Origin: Flavobacterium fluviale
GTDB lineage: Bacteria > Bacteroidota > Bacteroidia > Flavobacteriales > Flavobacteriaceae
Length of the DNA: 64,000 bases
Direction of reading: 5' to 3'
NCBI RefSeq assembly: GCF_003312915.1
Contig: NZ_CP030261.1
Span: 1,426,001 to 1,490,000, forward strand
Shown: piece by piece, positions 52,808-62,128 of the stretch
Position numbering within the stretch: position 1 is the first letter of the stretch
Layout of the letters: every line of letters begins with the position of its first letter
Translations under genes and position numbers: made by a program
Notes under the pieces: generated by a model
What the model saw: only the letters and a program-made list of their open reading frames with translations
Told to the model about the DNA's origin: nothing
Databases searched by the model: none

Positions 52808-55591
52808 TTAAAATTTAAAGTTATAAGTAATACTAGGAACAGGAATAGAAAAAATGGATGTTTTGTATCCTTTTACTTTTCCAGATTGATCTGTTACAAA
52901 ATAAATCGAATAAGGATTGTTACGTCCTAATACATTGTAAACAGAGATGTTCCAGAAACTATGAGCAAGCTTTTTAATCTTATGATTTCCTTCAATATTA
53001 ATTCCAATATCTAAACGAATATAATCTGGAATTCTGTATTTATTTCTGTCGCTGTAGAGTGTGTATTCGGCACCTCCATAGTTATAAGTTCCAATTGGGA
53101 AAGTAATTGGTCTTCCGGTTTGATATAAAAAGTTCGTTGATAAACTATATCGCTTTGTAAATTTATAATTTAATACCGCACTCAAGTCGTGTGGCTTGTC
53201 AAAATTTGAGGCAAAATATTTTCCGTTGTTTACTTTCTCTTCGTTAAACTGTCCGTCAAGTTTAATAAGTGATCTAGAGTAAGTGTATCCAATCCATCCA
53301 TTTAAATTACCCACTTGCTTTTTAATTAAAAACTCAACTCCGTATGCTTTACCTTCGCCTTGTAGTAGTTCTGTTTCTACGTTTTCATTTAAAAGCAGTT
53401 GTGCGCCAACTTTATAATCTAAGATGTTTTTAGATGTTTTATAATAACCTTCAAGACTCAGTTCGTATTCTTCATCTTTTAAATTTTTATAAAGACCCAA
53501 AGAAACTTGCTGAGCGCTTTGTGGTCGTACATTTGTATCCGATAACTTCCAAGTATCGGTCGGAGACTGAGTTACATTACTAGATAAAAGGTGAATATAT
53601 TGTCTCGTTACATCATAACTTACTTTTGCTGAGAAATCTTCTGCAAAGAAATATCGAGCAGCAATACGAGGTTCCAGTCCGCCGTATGTTTTTACAACTT
53701 CATTATTGTTGTAATGTTCAGTCCTTATTATAGTTGCATCATTTAAAGGTAATCCTTCTTGATAAATATTAACATCTGCAGCTCCTAAAGAGGCATAGAA
53801 CGAATATCTTAAACCTAAATCAATTAATAATTTGTCGCTAAATTTAAAATTATCACCAATATAAACACCAGATTCTAAAGCCTTTTCTTTTGCAATATCT
53901 GTAGCTGCTAAAGTTGCTTCGGGCTTTGTCGGGTGTTGGTATCCAGGAGATATATTATACAATTTGCTGGCAATTCCATAAGAAAGATTATGTTTCTCAT
54001 TTAGCGCATAATTAAACTTCAGTTGTAATTGAGACTCATTAATTTTATATCCGAAATCAAATGAATTAACATCATCTGTATTATAGTCAATATTGAATTT
54101 GTATTCACTATTTGTGAAAATAAGTGCCGATTTGTGTTTTTTATTATAAGTGTGATCCCATTTTAGAGATGCTAACCTATTTGTATATTTAAAAACAGAA
54201 TCTGAACTTATCGCAAATTTATCGTTACTGTAATATACTGTGGCTTCTAAATTATTGTTAGCGCTTAATGCATTATTGTATTTTACAATCGCGTCGTAAA
54301 AACTAGCCTGGCTGTTTTTTAAATTTTCATCATCTAATGTTTTCAAAATCCAATCCGAATAAGTTGCTCTTCCTCCGAAAAGTATGCTCGATTTATTCTT
54401 TTTAATTGGAGTTCCAAAACTTAAGTTTGAAGTAACTGGTCCAATGGCACCTTCACCAGAAAATTTCTCAGGATTTCCATTTTTGGTCGTAATATCGAAT
54501 ACAGATGATAATCTTCCTCCAAAATCGGCAGGAATACTTCCTTTATAAATATCTGCTTTCTTGGCAGTGTATGGATTAATTGCCGAGAAGAATCCTAAAA
54601 AGTGCTGTGGATTATACAGTACAGCATTATCTAAAAGTATTAAGTTTTGATCTTCTTTTCCGCCTCGTACATTGAATCCAGCAGATCCTTCTCCTGTAGT
54701 TTTAATACCTGGGAAAGTTGTGGCAACTTTCAAGATATCTCTTTCTCCCAAAATTAAAGGGACATTTTTCATGCCTTCAATGTCAATAGAAACTAAACCA
54801 GAAATAACAGATTCGGTAGTTTTTTGTCCTTTCTTTTTAATTACAACTTCATCAAGCTGGTTAGATTTTTCATTAATATTAATGTCCAAATTACCATTGT
54901 CATATACAACTACAGTTTTTGTAACCTCTTTATGATTTAGAGATTTGATTTCAATAACATTTGTTCCTCTAGGAAGCTGCAGACTGTAATTACCATCTAA
55001 ATCTGTTGAAGTATTAATGTTTTTATTTCTTACTCTAATGTAAATGTTAGGTTCGGCTTTACCAGTTTCTTCATTTCTAATTGTTCCTGTAACTGTGAAG
55101 TTTTTTTTCGTCAAATCATTATTTTCTTTTCCTATAAAAACAATGGCAGACTTTTTATTAACGCTGTAATTATTAATAGAGTCATACTGCTGATAAAAAA
55201 CTGGATTATCAGAACCGCTTTTTTTGCTTACAGCATCAGCTGGCGCGTCTACAAAGAACCCTGCAGGCAAGTCTTCGTGAATAGTTTGATTGAGCGTTAA
55301 GATGATTTTGTTTTTTAAAACAATAAAATTCAAATCGGTCTTGCTTAACAATTTATCCAATAATTCATCAACCGTTACGTTGCTGTAAGTTCCAGAAATT
55401 AAAGTTTTGTTCGAATCCACCCAGACAGGATCAAAATAAAATTTATAAGAAGTCGAAGCCTCAATGGCTTTTAGTGCTTCTGGTAAGGTTTGGTTATTAA
55501 ATGTTATAGTTACTTTTTCATTTGTATTTTGGGAAAATGAAAGATTACATGATAATATAATAACAACTAAGGCGAGTATAATTTTTTTCAT
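52808..55591 (-). CDS. TonB-dependent receptor with STN domain
   Basis: The 927-residue protein has a signal peptide, an STN domain (about 22-100), a carboxypeptidase-like domain (about 165-245; NEETGKAEPNIYIRVRNKN), a plug with GFNVRGGKEDQNLILLDNAVLYN, and a barrel ending in ITYNFKF. STN domains usually signal to FecR-type anti-sigma factors, but no FecI or FecR gene is in this operon. It lacks the SusC marker sequence and has no SusD partner, and is followed by DUF4249. The ligand cannot be told from sequence. Confidence 0.92.
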   Translation of the reverse strand: MKKIILALVVIILSCNLSFSQNTNEKVTITFNNQTLPEALKAIEASTSYKFYFDPVWVDSNKTLISGTYSNVTVDELLDKLLSKTDLNFIVLKNKIILTLNQTIHEDLPAGFFVDAPADAVSKKSGSDNPVFYQQYDSINNYSVNKKSAIVFIGKENNDLTKKNFTVTGTIRNEETGKAEPNIYIRVRNKNINTSTDLDGNYSLQLPRGTNVIEIKSLNHKEVTKTVVVYDNGNLDININEKSNQLDEVVIKKKGQKTTESVISGLVSIDIEGMKNVPLILGERDILKVATTFPGIKTTGEGSAGFNVRGGKEDQNLILLDNAVLYNPQHFLGFFSAINPYTAKKADIYKGSIPADFGGRLSSVFDITTKNGNPEKFSGEGAIGPVTSNLSFGTPIKKNKSSILFGGRATYSDWILKTLDDENLKNSQASFYDAIVKYNNALSANNNLEATVYYSNDKFAISSDSVFKYTNRLASLKWDHTYNKKHKSALIFTNSEYKFNIDYNTDDVNSFDFGYKINESQLQLKFNYALNEKHNLSYGIASKLYNISPGYQHPTKPEATLAATDIAKEKALESGVYIGDNFKFSDKLLIDLGLRYSFYASLGAADVNIYQEGLPLNDATIIRTEHYNNNEVVKTYGGLEPRIAARYFFAEDFSAKVSYDVTRQYIHLLSSNVTQSPTDTWKLSDTNVRPQSAQQVSLGLYKNLKDEEYELSLEGYYKTSKNILDYKVGAQLLLNENVETELLQGEGKAYGVEFLIKKQVGNLNGWIGYTYSRSLIKLDGQFNEEKVNNGKYFASNFDKPHDLSAVLNYKFTKRYSLSTNFLYQTGRPITFPIGTYNYGGAEYTLYSDRNKYRIPDYIRLDIGINIEGNHKIKKLAHSFWNISVYNVLGRNNPYSIYFVTDQSGKVKGYKTSIFSIPVPSITYNFKF

Positions 55592-55597
55592 GCAGTT

Positions 55598-56341
55598 TTA
55601 TTTTTCAGTCAAAAGTGAGTTATTGATGTATTTCATTAAATTTTTCATGAATAAATTGAGATCAGATTTTCGGAGTTCTCTATTCATATCATAAAACTCA
55701 TTAATATTTTTCTTTTTCTCTGGAAATATTTTAATAATATCACTTTTGCTGTCAACTGTGTACTGAGATTTTTTATAAGCTAAGAAATAATTGTTCTTTG
55801 GTTTAAACTGATAGAAAATACCATCTTCCCTAACAACTTTTTGTATGGTTTTGCTGTGTTTAATGTAAAAAGTAAAATCGGGAGTACTTTCTGTAACTTC
55901 GTAATAACCAGTAGAGAATCCTGGTAAGTTATATTGCTCCTTATTTAATTTGACAAAATTTCGGTCATATAAAGAAAAAGAATCCACTTTTTCTTTTACA
56001 AGGCTGATGCCAATTAATTCTGATGCGCCAAAAGGATTTAAAATCAGAATATCTCTATAGATATCATATTTTAAAGACGTTGCGTAATAAAATTGTCCTT
56101 CAAATTTAAGTGTTCCTTTTTCGAACTTGTCATCACGGAAATAAATTGTGCTGCCGTCTAAAGTGGTGTACGGATTGGTATGAAGAATTCCATTGTTGAT
56201 GTCAAGATTGTTTTTTCCAATACTATTGTCAAACCAATTATAAATTTCAATTTCTTTAATACTTTGGCTGTGAACGGAATTAATGCTTAATAATAATCCA
56301 AATAAAGTTAGGAATATTATCTTTTTTTGATAATTTTTCAA
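55598..56341 (-). CDS. Exported protein of unknown function, first gene of the receptor operon
   Basis: The 247-residue protein has a signal peptide (cleaved near VHSQ, residue 26) and no lipobox. The mature part is a beta-rich domain with FDNSIGKNNLDINNGILHTNPYTTLDG and a Lys-rich C-terminal helix (KKKNINEFYDMNRELRKSDLNLFMKNLMKYINNS). It lies 6 bases before the TonB receptor gene. I recognise no family. Its position suggests a periplasmic or surface component of the same system. Confidence 0.72.
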   Translation of the reverse strand: MKNYQKKIIFLTLFGLLLSINSVHSQSIKEIEIYNWFDNSIGKNNLDINNGILHTNPYTTLDGSTIYFRDDKFEKGTLKFEGQFYYATSLKYDIYRDILILNPFGASELIGISLVKEKVDSFSLYDRNFVKLNKEQYNLPGFSTGYYEVTESTPDFTFYIKHSKTIQKVVREDGIFYQFKPKNNYFLAYKKSQYTVDSKSDIIKIFPEKKKNINEFYDMNRELRKSDLNLFMKNLMKYINNSLLTEK

Positions 56342-56598
56342 AGGATTCAGTAATTTAATGATTTGTTTTGGTAGTTTCCAAAAGTATAAAAAAAAGGTTA
56401 CAAATAAAACGTGAATTTGTTAAATTGTGATATTTTTTTTAAAAGTTTTAGAAAGGAAGTTGCTGATTATTATTGGGTTTTAAATTTGTTTATGAAAAAT
56501 TAAGAGGCAAAAGATTATTGTCTCTAAAACGAAAAACCCCAATTCAATTAATGAATTGGGGTTTCCTATGAATAAACCTTTAGTAAACTAAGATCTGA
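56342..56598. other. Intergenic region between pnp and the receptor operon
   Basis: The first 180 bases are very AT-rich and hold the upstream region of the receptor operon, in which I find no convincing promoter. The last part holds the pnp terminator at 56534. Nothing else is visible. Confidence 0.6.
56534..56564 (-). terminator. Terminator of pnp
   Basis: AAACCCCAATTCA and TGAATTGGGGTTT form a perfect 13-base stem with a five-base loop, and the minus strand continues with TTTTCG. It begins 35 bases after the pnp stop. The stem is symmetric and could also act in the other direction. Confidence 0.85.
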
Positions 56599-58734
56599 TT
56601 ACTCTTTTTTCTCCTCGCGTGGAGGTCTTGGAACAAGTGCTTTTTTAGACACTTTTTCTTTTTTAGTTTTTGGGTCAACTCCTAAGTATTTTACTTGGAA
56701 AACATCTCCCATTTTAACTACGTCAGCAACGTTTTCTGTACGTTCCCAAGCCAATTCAGAAACGTGAAGCAATACTTCGTTTCCTGGTGCAGCAGTATAT
56801 TCTACTACAGCTCCAAAGTCAAGCATTTTGATAACTTTTACTTCGTAAGCTTCTCCCATTTGTGGTTTGAAAGTAATAGAAGCAATTTTTGCTAATACAG
56901 TTTCAATTCCAGCAGGATCTGTACCTAAAATTTCGATAACACCTTGCTCGTCAACTTCGTTAATAACGATAGTTGTTCCAGTAGCTTTTTGTAATTCTTG
57001 AATTACTTTTCCTCCAGGTCCAATTAATGCTCCAATAAAGTTTCCAGGAATAGTTCTAGTGATAATTTTTGGTGCATGTGCTTTAACGTCACCTCTTGGA
57101 GCTGCGATAGTTTCAGTTAGCTTTCTTAAAATATGTAAACGTCCATCACGAGCCTGAGCTAAAGCTTGTTCCATAATGTCATAACGTAATCCATCAATTT
57201 TGATGTCCATTTGACAAGCTGTAATACCATCAGCAGTTCCAGTTACTTTAAAGTCCATATCTCCTAAATGATCTTCATCACCTAAAATATCAGACAATAC
57301 CGCAAATTTCTCACCGTCAGTAATTAATCCCATAGCAATTCCAGAAACTGGTTTTACCATTTGAACTCCAGCGTCCATAAGAGCCATTGTTCCAGCACAA
57401 ACTGTTGCCATAGAAGAAGAACCATTAGATTCTAAAACCTCAGAAACAACACGAATTGTATACGGACAATCAGCAGGAATCATATTTTTTAAAGCTCTTT
57501 GAGCTAAGTTACCGTGACCAACTTCTCTTCTTGAAGTTCCTCTTAGTGGTTTTGCTTCACCAGTAGAGAAAGGAGGGAAGTTATAGTGTAAGTAGAATTT
57601 CTCTTCACCTTGCTCACTAGGCGAGTCGATTTGGTTTGCTTCTCTAGAAGTTCCTAAAGTTACAGTTGCCAAAGCTTGAGTTTCTCCACGAGTAAATAAA
57701 GATGAACCGTGAACTCTTGGTAAATAATCAGTTTCACACCAAATTGGTCTGATTTCTGTAGTTTTTCTACCATCTAAACGTACGCCTAATTCTAATACTA
57801 CATTACGAACAGCTTCTTTGTTTGTTTTGTAGAAATATTTAGAAACTAAATCTCCGTCAACAGCTAATTCTTCTTCAGTAAATAAAGCTTTTACTTCTTC
57901 TTTTACTTCAGCAAATGCAGCTCCTCTTTCGTGTTTAGCCGAACCAACTTTTGCAATATTATAGATTTTATCGTATGCAGCTTCTTTTACTTTTTTGTAA
58001 ATTTCTTCGTTTTCTTTCTCACCTTCGTAAGTACGAATTTCTTTTTTACCAAAAGCAGCTTGTAAACGATATTGTGCTTCGATTTGAACTTTGATCGCTT
58101 CGTGGGCAAATTTAATTGCTTCGATCATTTCAGCTTCTGAAATTTCTTTCATCTCACCTTCAACCATCGCAACAGAATCCATAGAAGCACCAATCATCAT
58201 ATCGATATCAGATTTTTCTAATTCAGCTCTGCTTGGGTTGATAACTAATTTTCCGTCGATACGTGCAACACGTACTTCAGAAATTAAATTATAAAAAGGA
58301 ATATCTGAAACGGCTAATGCTGCAGATGCAGCTAAACCAGCTAAAGCGTCTGGCATAACTTCTTCGTCATGAGACATTAGTTGAATCATAACTTGTGTTT
58401 CAGCGTGGTAATCGTCTGGGAAAAGCGGACGTAAAACACGGTCAACTAATCTCATTGTTAATACTTCGCTGTCGCTTGGACGTGCTTCTCTCTTGAAGAA
58501 ACCTCCAGGGAAACGACCAGCTGCTGCAAATTTTTCGCGGTAATCTACCGTTAATGGTAAAAAGTCAACGCCTGGGTTTGATGTGCGAGCTGAAACTGCT
58601 GTTGCAAGAATCATCGTGTCCCCCATTCTTACTACTACAGAACCGTCTGCTTGCTTAGCTAAACGCCCTGTCTCGATTGTGATGCTTCTGCCATCACCTA
58701 AATCGATTTTTTCTACAAATAATTGTGGAATCAT
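56599..58734 (-). CDS. pnp: Polynucleotide phosphorylase
   Basis: The 711-residue protein has two RNase PH domains (about 10-140 and 320-450; [29 protein letters not shown] and [13 protein letters not shown]), an all-alpha linker, a KH domain with [12 protein letters not shown] (GxxG loop) near 575, and an S1 domain to about 695. It degrades RNA from the 3' end using phosphate and can add tails. It is downstream of rpsO, as in many bacteria. A long leader hairpin before the gene suggests post-transcriptional control. Confidence 0.97.
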   Translation of the reverse strand: MIPQLFVEKIDLGDGRSITIETGRLAKQADGSVVVRMGDTMILATAVSARTSNPGVDFLPLTVDYREKFAAAGRFPGGFFKREARPSDSEVLTMRLVDRVLRPLFPDDYHAETQVMIQLMSHDEEVMPDALAGLAASAALAVSDIPFYNLISEVRVARIDGKLVINPSRAELEKSDIDMMIGASMDSVAMVEGEMKEISEAEMIEAIKFAHEAIKVQIEAQYRLQAAFGKKEIRTYEGEKENEEIYKKVKEAAYDKIYNIAKVGSAKHERGAAFAEVKEEVKALFTEEELAVDGDLVSKYFYKTNKEAVRNVVLELGVRLDGRKTTEIRPIWCETDYLPRVHGSSLFTRGETQALATVTLGTSREANQIDSPSEQGEEKFYLHYNFPPFSTGEAKPLRGTSRREVGHGNLAQRALKNMIPADCPYTIRVVSEVLESNGSSSMATVCAGTMALMDAGVQMVKPVSGIAMGLITDGEKFAVLSDILGDEDHLGDMDFKVTGTADGITACQMDIKIDGLRYDIMEQALAQARDGRLHILRKLTETIAAPRGDVKAHAPKIITRTIPGNFIGALIGPGGKVIQELQKATGTTIVINEVDEQGVIEILGTDPAGIETVLAKIASITFKPQMGEAYEVKVIKMLDFGAVVEYTAAPGNEVLLHVSELAWERTENVADVVKMGDVFQVKYLGVDPKTKKEKVSKKALVPRPPREEKKE

Positions 58735-58756
58735 AAATTTTTTCCTTTTGATTATA

Positions 58757-58819
58757 CAATGGGTTTTAGTTGTGTTGTAGTTGTTGTTGTGTGTAGTTGT
58801 TGTTATCTAAAACCCAATG
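58757..58819 (-). promoter_or_regulatory. Leader hairpin of pnp with a G-free CA-rich loop
   Basis: On the pnp sense strand CATTGGGTTTTAG (58819-58807) pairs with CTAAAACCCATTG (58769-58757) at 12 of 13 positions. The 37-base loop (AACAACAAC-like) has no G and few T, so it should be single-stranded. The structure lies 22 bases before the pnp ATG and about 60 bases beyond the rpsO terminator. E. coli pnp is controlled through a leader hairpin cut by RNase III; an analogous role here is inferred. Confidence 0.7.
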
Positions 58820-58872
58820 AAAAACCAAACTTTTTTTCTTGTAATATGCTTGTAAGCAGTTGTAATTGTAAA

Positions 58873-58899
58873 AACAAAAAGAGGCACTTTCGCACCTCT
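58873..58899 (-). terminator. Terminator between rpsO and pnp
   Basis: AGAGGTGC and GTGCCTCT arms (two G-T pairs) close a GAAA tetraloop and run into TTTTTG on the minus strand. It lies just after the rpsO stop, so pnp is expressed by read-through or by its own promoter. Confidence 0.82.
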
Positions 58900-58911
58900 T
58901 TTCTATATTGA

Positions 58912-59178
58912 TTATTTTCTGATATTCAATACTTTGATAATCTCACGATATCTGTTGATCTCTTTCTTTTTCAAGTAATCCAACAAAGATCTTCTTTTAC
59001 CTACTAATAGGACAAGAGAACGCTCTGTGTTGTAATCGTGACGATTTTTTTTCAAGTGTTCAGTTAAGTGTGCGATTCTGTAAGTGAACAATGCAATTTG
59101 ACCTTCTGCGCTTCCAGTGTTTGTTGCACCACCGTGTTGTGCGAAAATCTCTTCTTTCTTTTCTTTAGTTAAATACAT
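58912..59178 (-). CDS. rpsO: Ribosomal protein S15
   Basis: The 88-residue protein has the S15 core: GSAEGQIALFTYRIAHLTEHLKKNRHDYNTERSLVLLVGKRRSLLDYLKKKEINRYREIIKVL, which covers the 16S rRNA-binding helices. Length is normal. It is the gene before pnp in the same direction and has a TATTTTTG promoter box upstream. Confidence 0.97.
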   Translation of the reverse strand: MYLTKEKKEEIFAQHGGATNTGSAEGQIALFTYRIAHLTEHLKKNRHDYNTERSLVLLVGKRRSLLDYLKKKEINRYREIIKVLNIRK

Positions 59179-59232
59179 TCCAATATTATTTAATGATTTT
59201 TATGTATGTCGTACATCTTTTGTAAGACGGTG

Positions 59233-59240
59233 CAAAAATA
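59233..59240 (-). promoter_or_regulatory. rpsO promoter -7 box (TATTTTTG)
   Basis: The minus strand reads TATTTTTG, a full match to TAnnTTTG, 55 bases upstream of the rpsO ATG. The -33 region is AT-rich without a clear TTTG. Confidence 0.45.
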
Positions 59241-59275
59241 ATACTTTTTTTTAGAAAAATAAATTTTATTGCTCC

Positions 59276-60220
59276 TTATTTTGTAATTATTGTAATTGGC
59301 AATTTATAAAGCGCCCGAACTGGAATGCCTCTGTTTTTACCTGGATTCCATTTTTTTGCTTCTTTAATCAATTGTACAGCATTTTCATCGATGCCGTAAC
59401 CTACACCTTTTAGTATTGTAGGGTCAATTAAATTTCCTTCTTCATCTACCACAAAAGTCATGTATATCTTTCCAGAAACTTTTCTTGCTTCTGCTGGAAT
59501 ACGCATTGATTTTCCGACATAGCTGTAGAATGAATCCATTCCATTTTTAGGACTTGGCTGCAGATATTTTGTAGAGTACGTATGTTTTATGTTTAAAGAA
59601 TCGGTGGTGATGCCGGAAATTAATTTTCCATTTTCATAAATTTCAATAAAACTCGATTTCCTTTTAAAATCCTTTCCTGTCCAAGTGCCGTCTGGTTGTC
59701 CGTCCTTTACTTTGCCTGCTTCTTCGTTGTTTTCGGTCTTAACAGAATAATATCCATTTCCATCTGCTACAATTCGTTCTTTTTCTGGATTCCAAAAGTT
59801 ATTGATTTTACCTTCAATTTTACCTTTTTTGTCTTCAATATAATCAATTTCAGATTTTATATCCCCATTTTCGTACCAGCTAAATTCTCTGCCGGATTTT
59901 CTTGTCTTGACATAGTTGACAGTGTATTTTTTATTTCCATTTTCATAATAAGAGACAGCTTGTCCTTCATTTATCATAATGTCTTTGTCTAATGTCGTGG
60001 CAATAAATTTTAATTTTCCAGATTTGTAGTAATCTTTATAAACATAAGATTTTTTATCAGAGTAATAGCCTTCAACAAGTCTTGTGTATTTATAATTATC
60101 CTCACTGCATGGTACCCACATTGAATCTAAATAAATTAGTTTATTGGCCGCCAAAGAGTTTTGGGAAAATGCTTTTGCTGCAATTAAAATAAAGAAGAGA
60201 AGACGTAAAGTTTGTTTCAT
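59276..60220 (-). CDS. MORN-like repeat protein with TonB C-terminal domain
   Basis: I choose the ATG at 60220 (314 residues), which places the signal peptide MKQTLRLLFFILIAAKAFSQ at the N-terminus. The middle has repeated strands of the type KSGKLKFIATT, ENGNKKYTVNY and ENGDIKSEIDY, like MORN or YwqK-type repeats. The last 75 residues (MRIPAEARKVSGKIYMTFVVDEEGN...) are a TonB C-terminal domain ending ALYKLPITIITK. With a cleaved signal and no anchor it is not a normal TonB. A TATTTTTG box lies 8 bases before the ATG. A paralogue without the TonB part is next upstream. Confidence 0.85.
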   Translation of the reverse strand: MKQTLRLLFFILIAAKAFSQNSLAANKLIYLDSMWVPCSEDNYKYTRLVEGYYSDKKSYVYKDYYKSGKLKFIATTLDKDIMINEGQAVSYYENGNKKYTVNYVKTRKSGREFSWYENGDIKSEIDYIEDKKGKIEGKINNFWNPEKERIVADGNGYYSVKTENNEEAGKVKDGQPDGTWTGKDFKRKSSFIEIYENGKLISGITTDSLNIKHTYSTKYLQPSPKNGMDSFYSYVGKSMRIPAEARKVSGKIYMTFVVDEEGNLIDPTILKGVGYGIDENAVQLIKEAKKWNPGKNRGIPVRALYKLPITIITK

Positions 60221-60333
60221 AAAATGATCAAAAATAAAATTACGCCAAAGTAATATTTTTAATACAAATAACAAAAGTTTTTACATTAACAAATGATAAT
60301 CTTCTGCGCCCATTTGCAAAGAATATAATGCTG

Positions 60334-61032
60334 CTATTGTTTCAATTTCGAAGATTTTTTACCAGTTGCTTTTTCGCTTAAAGATGCATAAGTAGTTTTT
60401 ATGTTCTTGTCGTCAACGCTCACTCCAGAAATCAAGATCCCGCGATCATAATTATCTACAAAAGTTGTCTTTCTAAAGCTGTCATTTCCTTCCCAAGAAC
60501 CTTGTTTTAAACCGTCTTTAATTGATCCTTTTTGAGTTACAAATCCTTCAGATTCTTCATAATCCCCATTTCCATCGGTTACTGTCTGATTTTTGTTTTG
60601 GTCCCAAAAATTAAGAATCAGAGTTTGAGATTTTTTTGTTTTCGAGTCCCAGATATTTTGTTTCTCAGATTTTTTAGTTTGGTTTTCGTACCAATTAATC
60701 TCTTTTCCCGATTTATGATCATCAGAATAATTTACAACAGATTCTTTTGCTCCACTTTTATAATAGCAGATAAATTCTCCATCTTTTTTTAAAACATCTC
60801 TGTCTAAAGTGGTTCCTGTCATTTTCTTTCTGCCATTTTTGTAGAAATCAGTAACAACGTATCTAGCACTTTTTTGAGAATAATTTGTAATTACTCTTGT
60901 GTAAATATAGTTTTCGGGAGTAGCTTCACGGTTTAATGAGTCCAGAAAGATTTTCTTGGATACTACATTAATTTGCGAAGACAGATTAACTGAAATTATC
61001 AGAAGCAAAAAAAGGAATATGTTTCTTTTCAT
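60334..61032 (-). CDS. MORN-like repeat protein, paralogue lacking the TonB domain
   Basis: The 232-residue protein has a signal peptide (MKRNIFLFLLLIISVNLSSQ) and the same repeat series as its downstream neighbour: YSQKSARYVVTDFYKNGRKKMTGTTLDRD aligns with YSDKKSYVYKDYYKSGKLKFIATTLDKD. It stops where the TonB-like domain begins and ends with a basic tail KSSKLKQ. The gap after it shows no remnant of the missing domain. Function is unknown. Confidence 0.8.
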   Translation of the reverse strand: MKRNIFLFLLLIISVNLSSQINVVSKKIFLDSLNREATPENYIYTRVITNYSQKSARYVVTDFYKNGRKKMTGTTLDRDVLKKDGEFICYYKSGAKESVVNYSDDHKSGKEINWYENQTKKSEKQNIWDSKTKKSQTLILNFWDQNKNQTVTDGNGDYEESEGFVTQKGSIKDGLKQGSWEGNDSFRKTTFVDNYDRGILISGVSVDDKNIKTTYASLSEKATGKKSSKLKQ

Positions 61033-61065
61033 TCAGTTCTATTTTTTATACTAAAAATAGTCCTT

Positions 61066-61521
61066 CTAGAATAGTTTAGCAACTTCTTGATTAACAAATT
61101 CTAAAAATCTTTCGTCAGCCTCTGTAAACGGATCAATAACATGGCTGTCAATATCAATTTGACCAATATTTACTCCATTTACAAATAACGGAACTACTAT
61201 TTCAGATTTAACCGTAAAACTGCATGCAATATAATTATCCTGCGCTTTAACGTCTGGCACTACAAAATTTGCATTGCTTTCTGCCACTTGACCACAGATT
61301 CCCTTACCAAAAGGTATAACAGTATGATCTGTTTCTGCTCCAACATAAGGACCTAAATGCAAAGTCTTAGCTTCGTGATTGGCAAAATAAAAACCAACCC
61401 AGTTGTAATAATCTATATTTTCATTTAACAGCTTACACACTGCTAATAATTTTTCGTCTCTATTTGCTTCATTGCCAGCGATAATGGCGCTTATTTTTGG
61501 TTCTAATTCTTGAAATGTCAT
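61066..61521 (-). CDS. GAF-domain free methionine-(R)-sulfoxide reductase
   Basis: The 151-residue protein is one GAF domain with YYNWVGFYF, FGKGICGQVAES and DNYIACSFTVKSEIVVPLFVNGVNIGQIDIDSH, the layout of fRMsr (MsrC). Catalytic and recycling Cys of that family sit in GICG and YIAC; a third Cys found in E. coli is absent here. It would reduce free methionine-R-sulfoxide. The divergent exosortase gene is 70 bases away. Confidence 0.85.
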   Translation of the reverse strand: MTFQELEPKISAIIAGNEANRDEKLLAVCKLLNENIDYYNWVGFYFANHEAKTLHLGPYVGAETDHTVIPFGKGICGQVAESNANFVVPDVKAQDNYIACSFTVKSEIVVPLFVNGVNIGQIDIDSHVIDPFTEADERFLEFVNQEVAKLF

Positions 61522-61537
61522 GATATTAAATTTTATA

Positions 61538-61545
61538 CAAAAGTA
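61538..61545 (-). promoter_or_regulatory. Promoter box of the GAF gene (TACTTTTG)
   Basis: The minus strand reads TACTTTTG, a full match to TAnnTTTG, 16 bases upstream of the ATG at 61521, so the leader would be short. Confidence 0.45.
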
Positions 61546-61570
61546 TTTAAAGCTGAACTCAAAAAATACA

Positions 61571-61578
61571 TAAATTTG
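61571..61578 (+). promoter_or_regulatory. Promoter box of the exosortase gene (TAAATTTG)
   Basis: TAAATTTG matches TAnnTTTG and ends 13 bases before the TTG start codon of xrtF. Confidence 0.4.
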
Positions 61579-61591
61579 AAAAAAAATTCTC

Positions 61592-62128
61592 TTGAAAAAA
61601 TATTTAGTTCAGTTTAAGCCATTTTTACTTTTTGTAAGCATCTTTTTCTTGACATATATTGTTCTGACTTTGCTTTATAAATTCTATTTAAACAGTTATC
61701 AAGCCAATGACCTTGACGGTGTGAGCATGATTACGGGCGCCAATACAGAGCAGTTGCTGCAGTTTTTTAATTACGATGTCAGTATTCAAAAAAGCATTCA
61801 GGATCCGTGGTTAAAAATTATAATTAACGAAAAATATGTAGCACGTATAACAGAAGGTTGTAATGCCGTGAGCGTAATGATTCTTTTTGTTTCTTTTGTT
61901 GCTGCCTTTTCTGGAAAGTTTAAAAAGACTTTATTATTTATTCTCTTTGGGCTTATCTCTATTTACATTTTGAATGTTATTAGAATTGCACTTTTAACGG
62001 TTCTGGTATTTTATTTTCCAGCACAAAATGACTTTCTTCACGGAGTTGTATTTCCATTAATTATTTATGGATATGTTTTTGTTTTATGGATTTTCTGGAT
62101 TAATAGATTTTCAAAATATGCTAAATAA
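61592..62128 (+). CDS. xrtF: Exosortase family protein XrtF
   Basis: The 178-residue protein starts at a TTG (no ATG fits) and has about five membrane segments. The exosortase active-site residues are Cys90 in ITEGCNAVSVMILF, Arg131 in NVIRIALL and His150 in LHGVVFP. XrtF is the small flavobacterial exosortase; its sorting substrates are not known to me. An associated membrane protein overlaps its 3' end by 11 bases. A transpeptidase role on C-terminally tagged proteins is expected from the family. Confidence 0.9.
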   Translation: MKKYLVQFKPFLLFVSIFFLTYIVLTLLYKFYLNSYQANDLDGVSMITGANTEQLLQFFNYDVSIQKSIQDPWLKIIINEKYVARITEGCNAVSVMILFVSFVAAFSGKFKKTLLFILFGLISIYILNVIRIALLTVLVFYFPAQNDFLHGVVFPLIIYGYVFVLWIFWINRFSKYAK

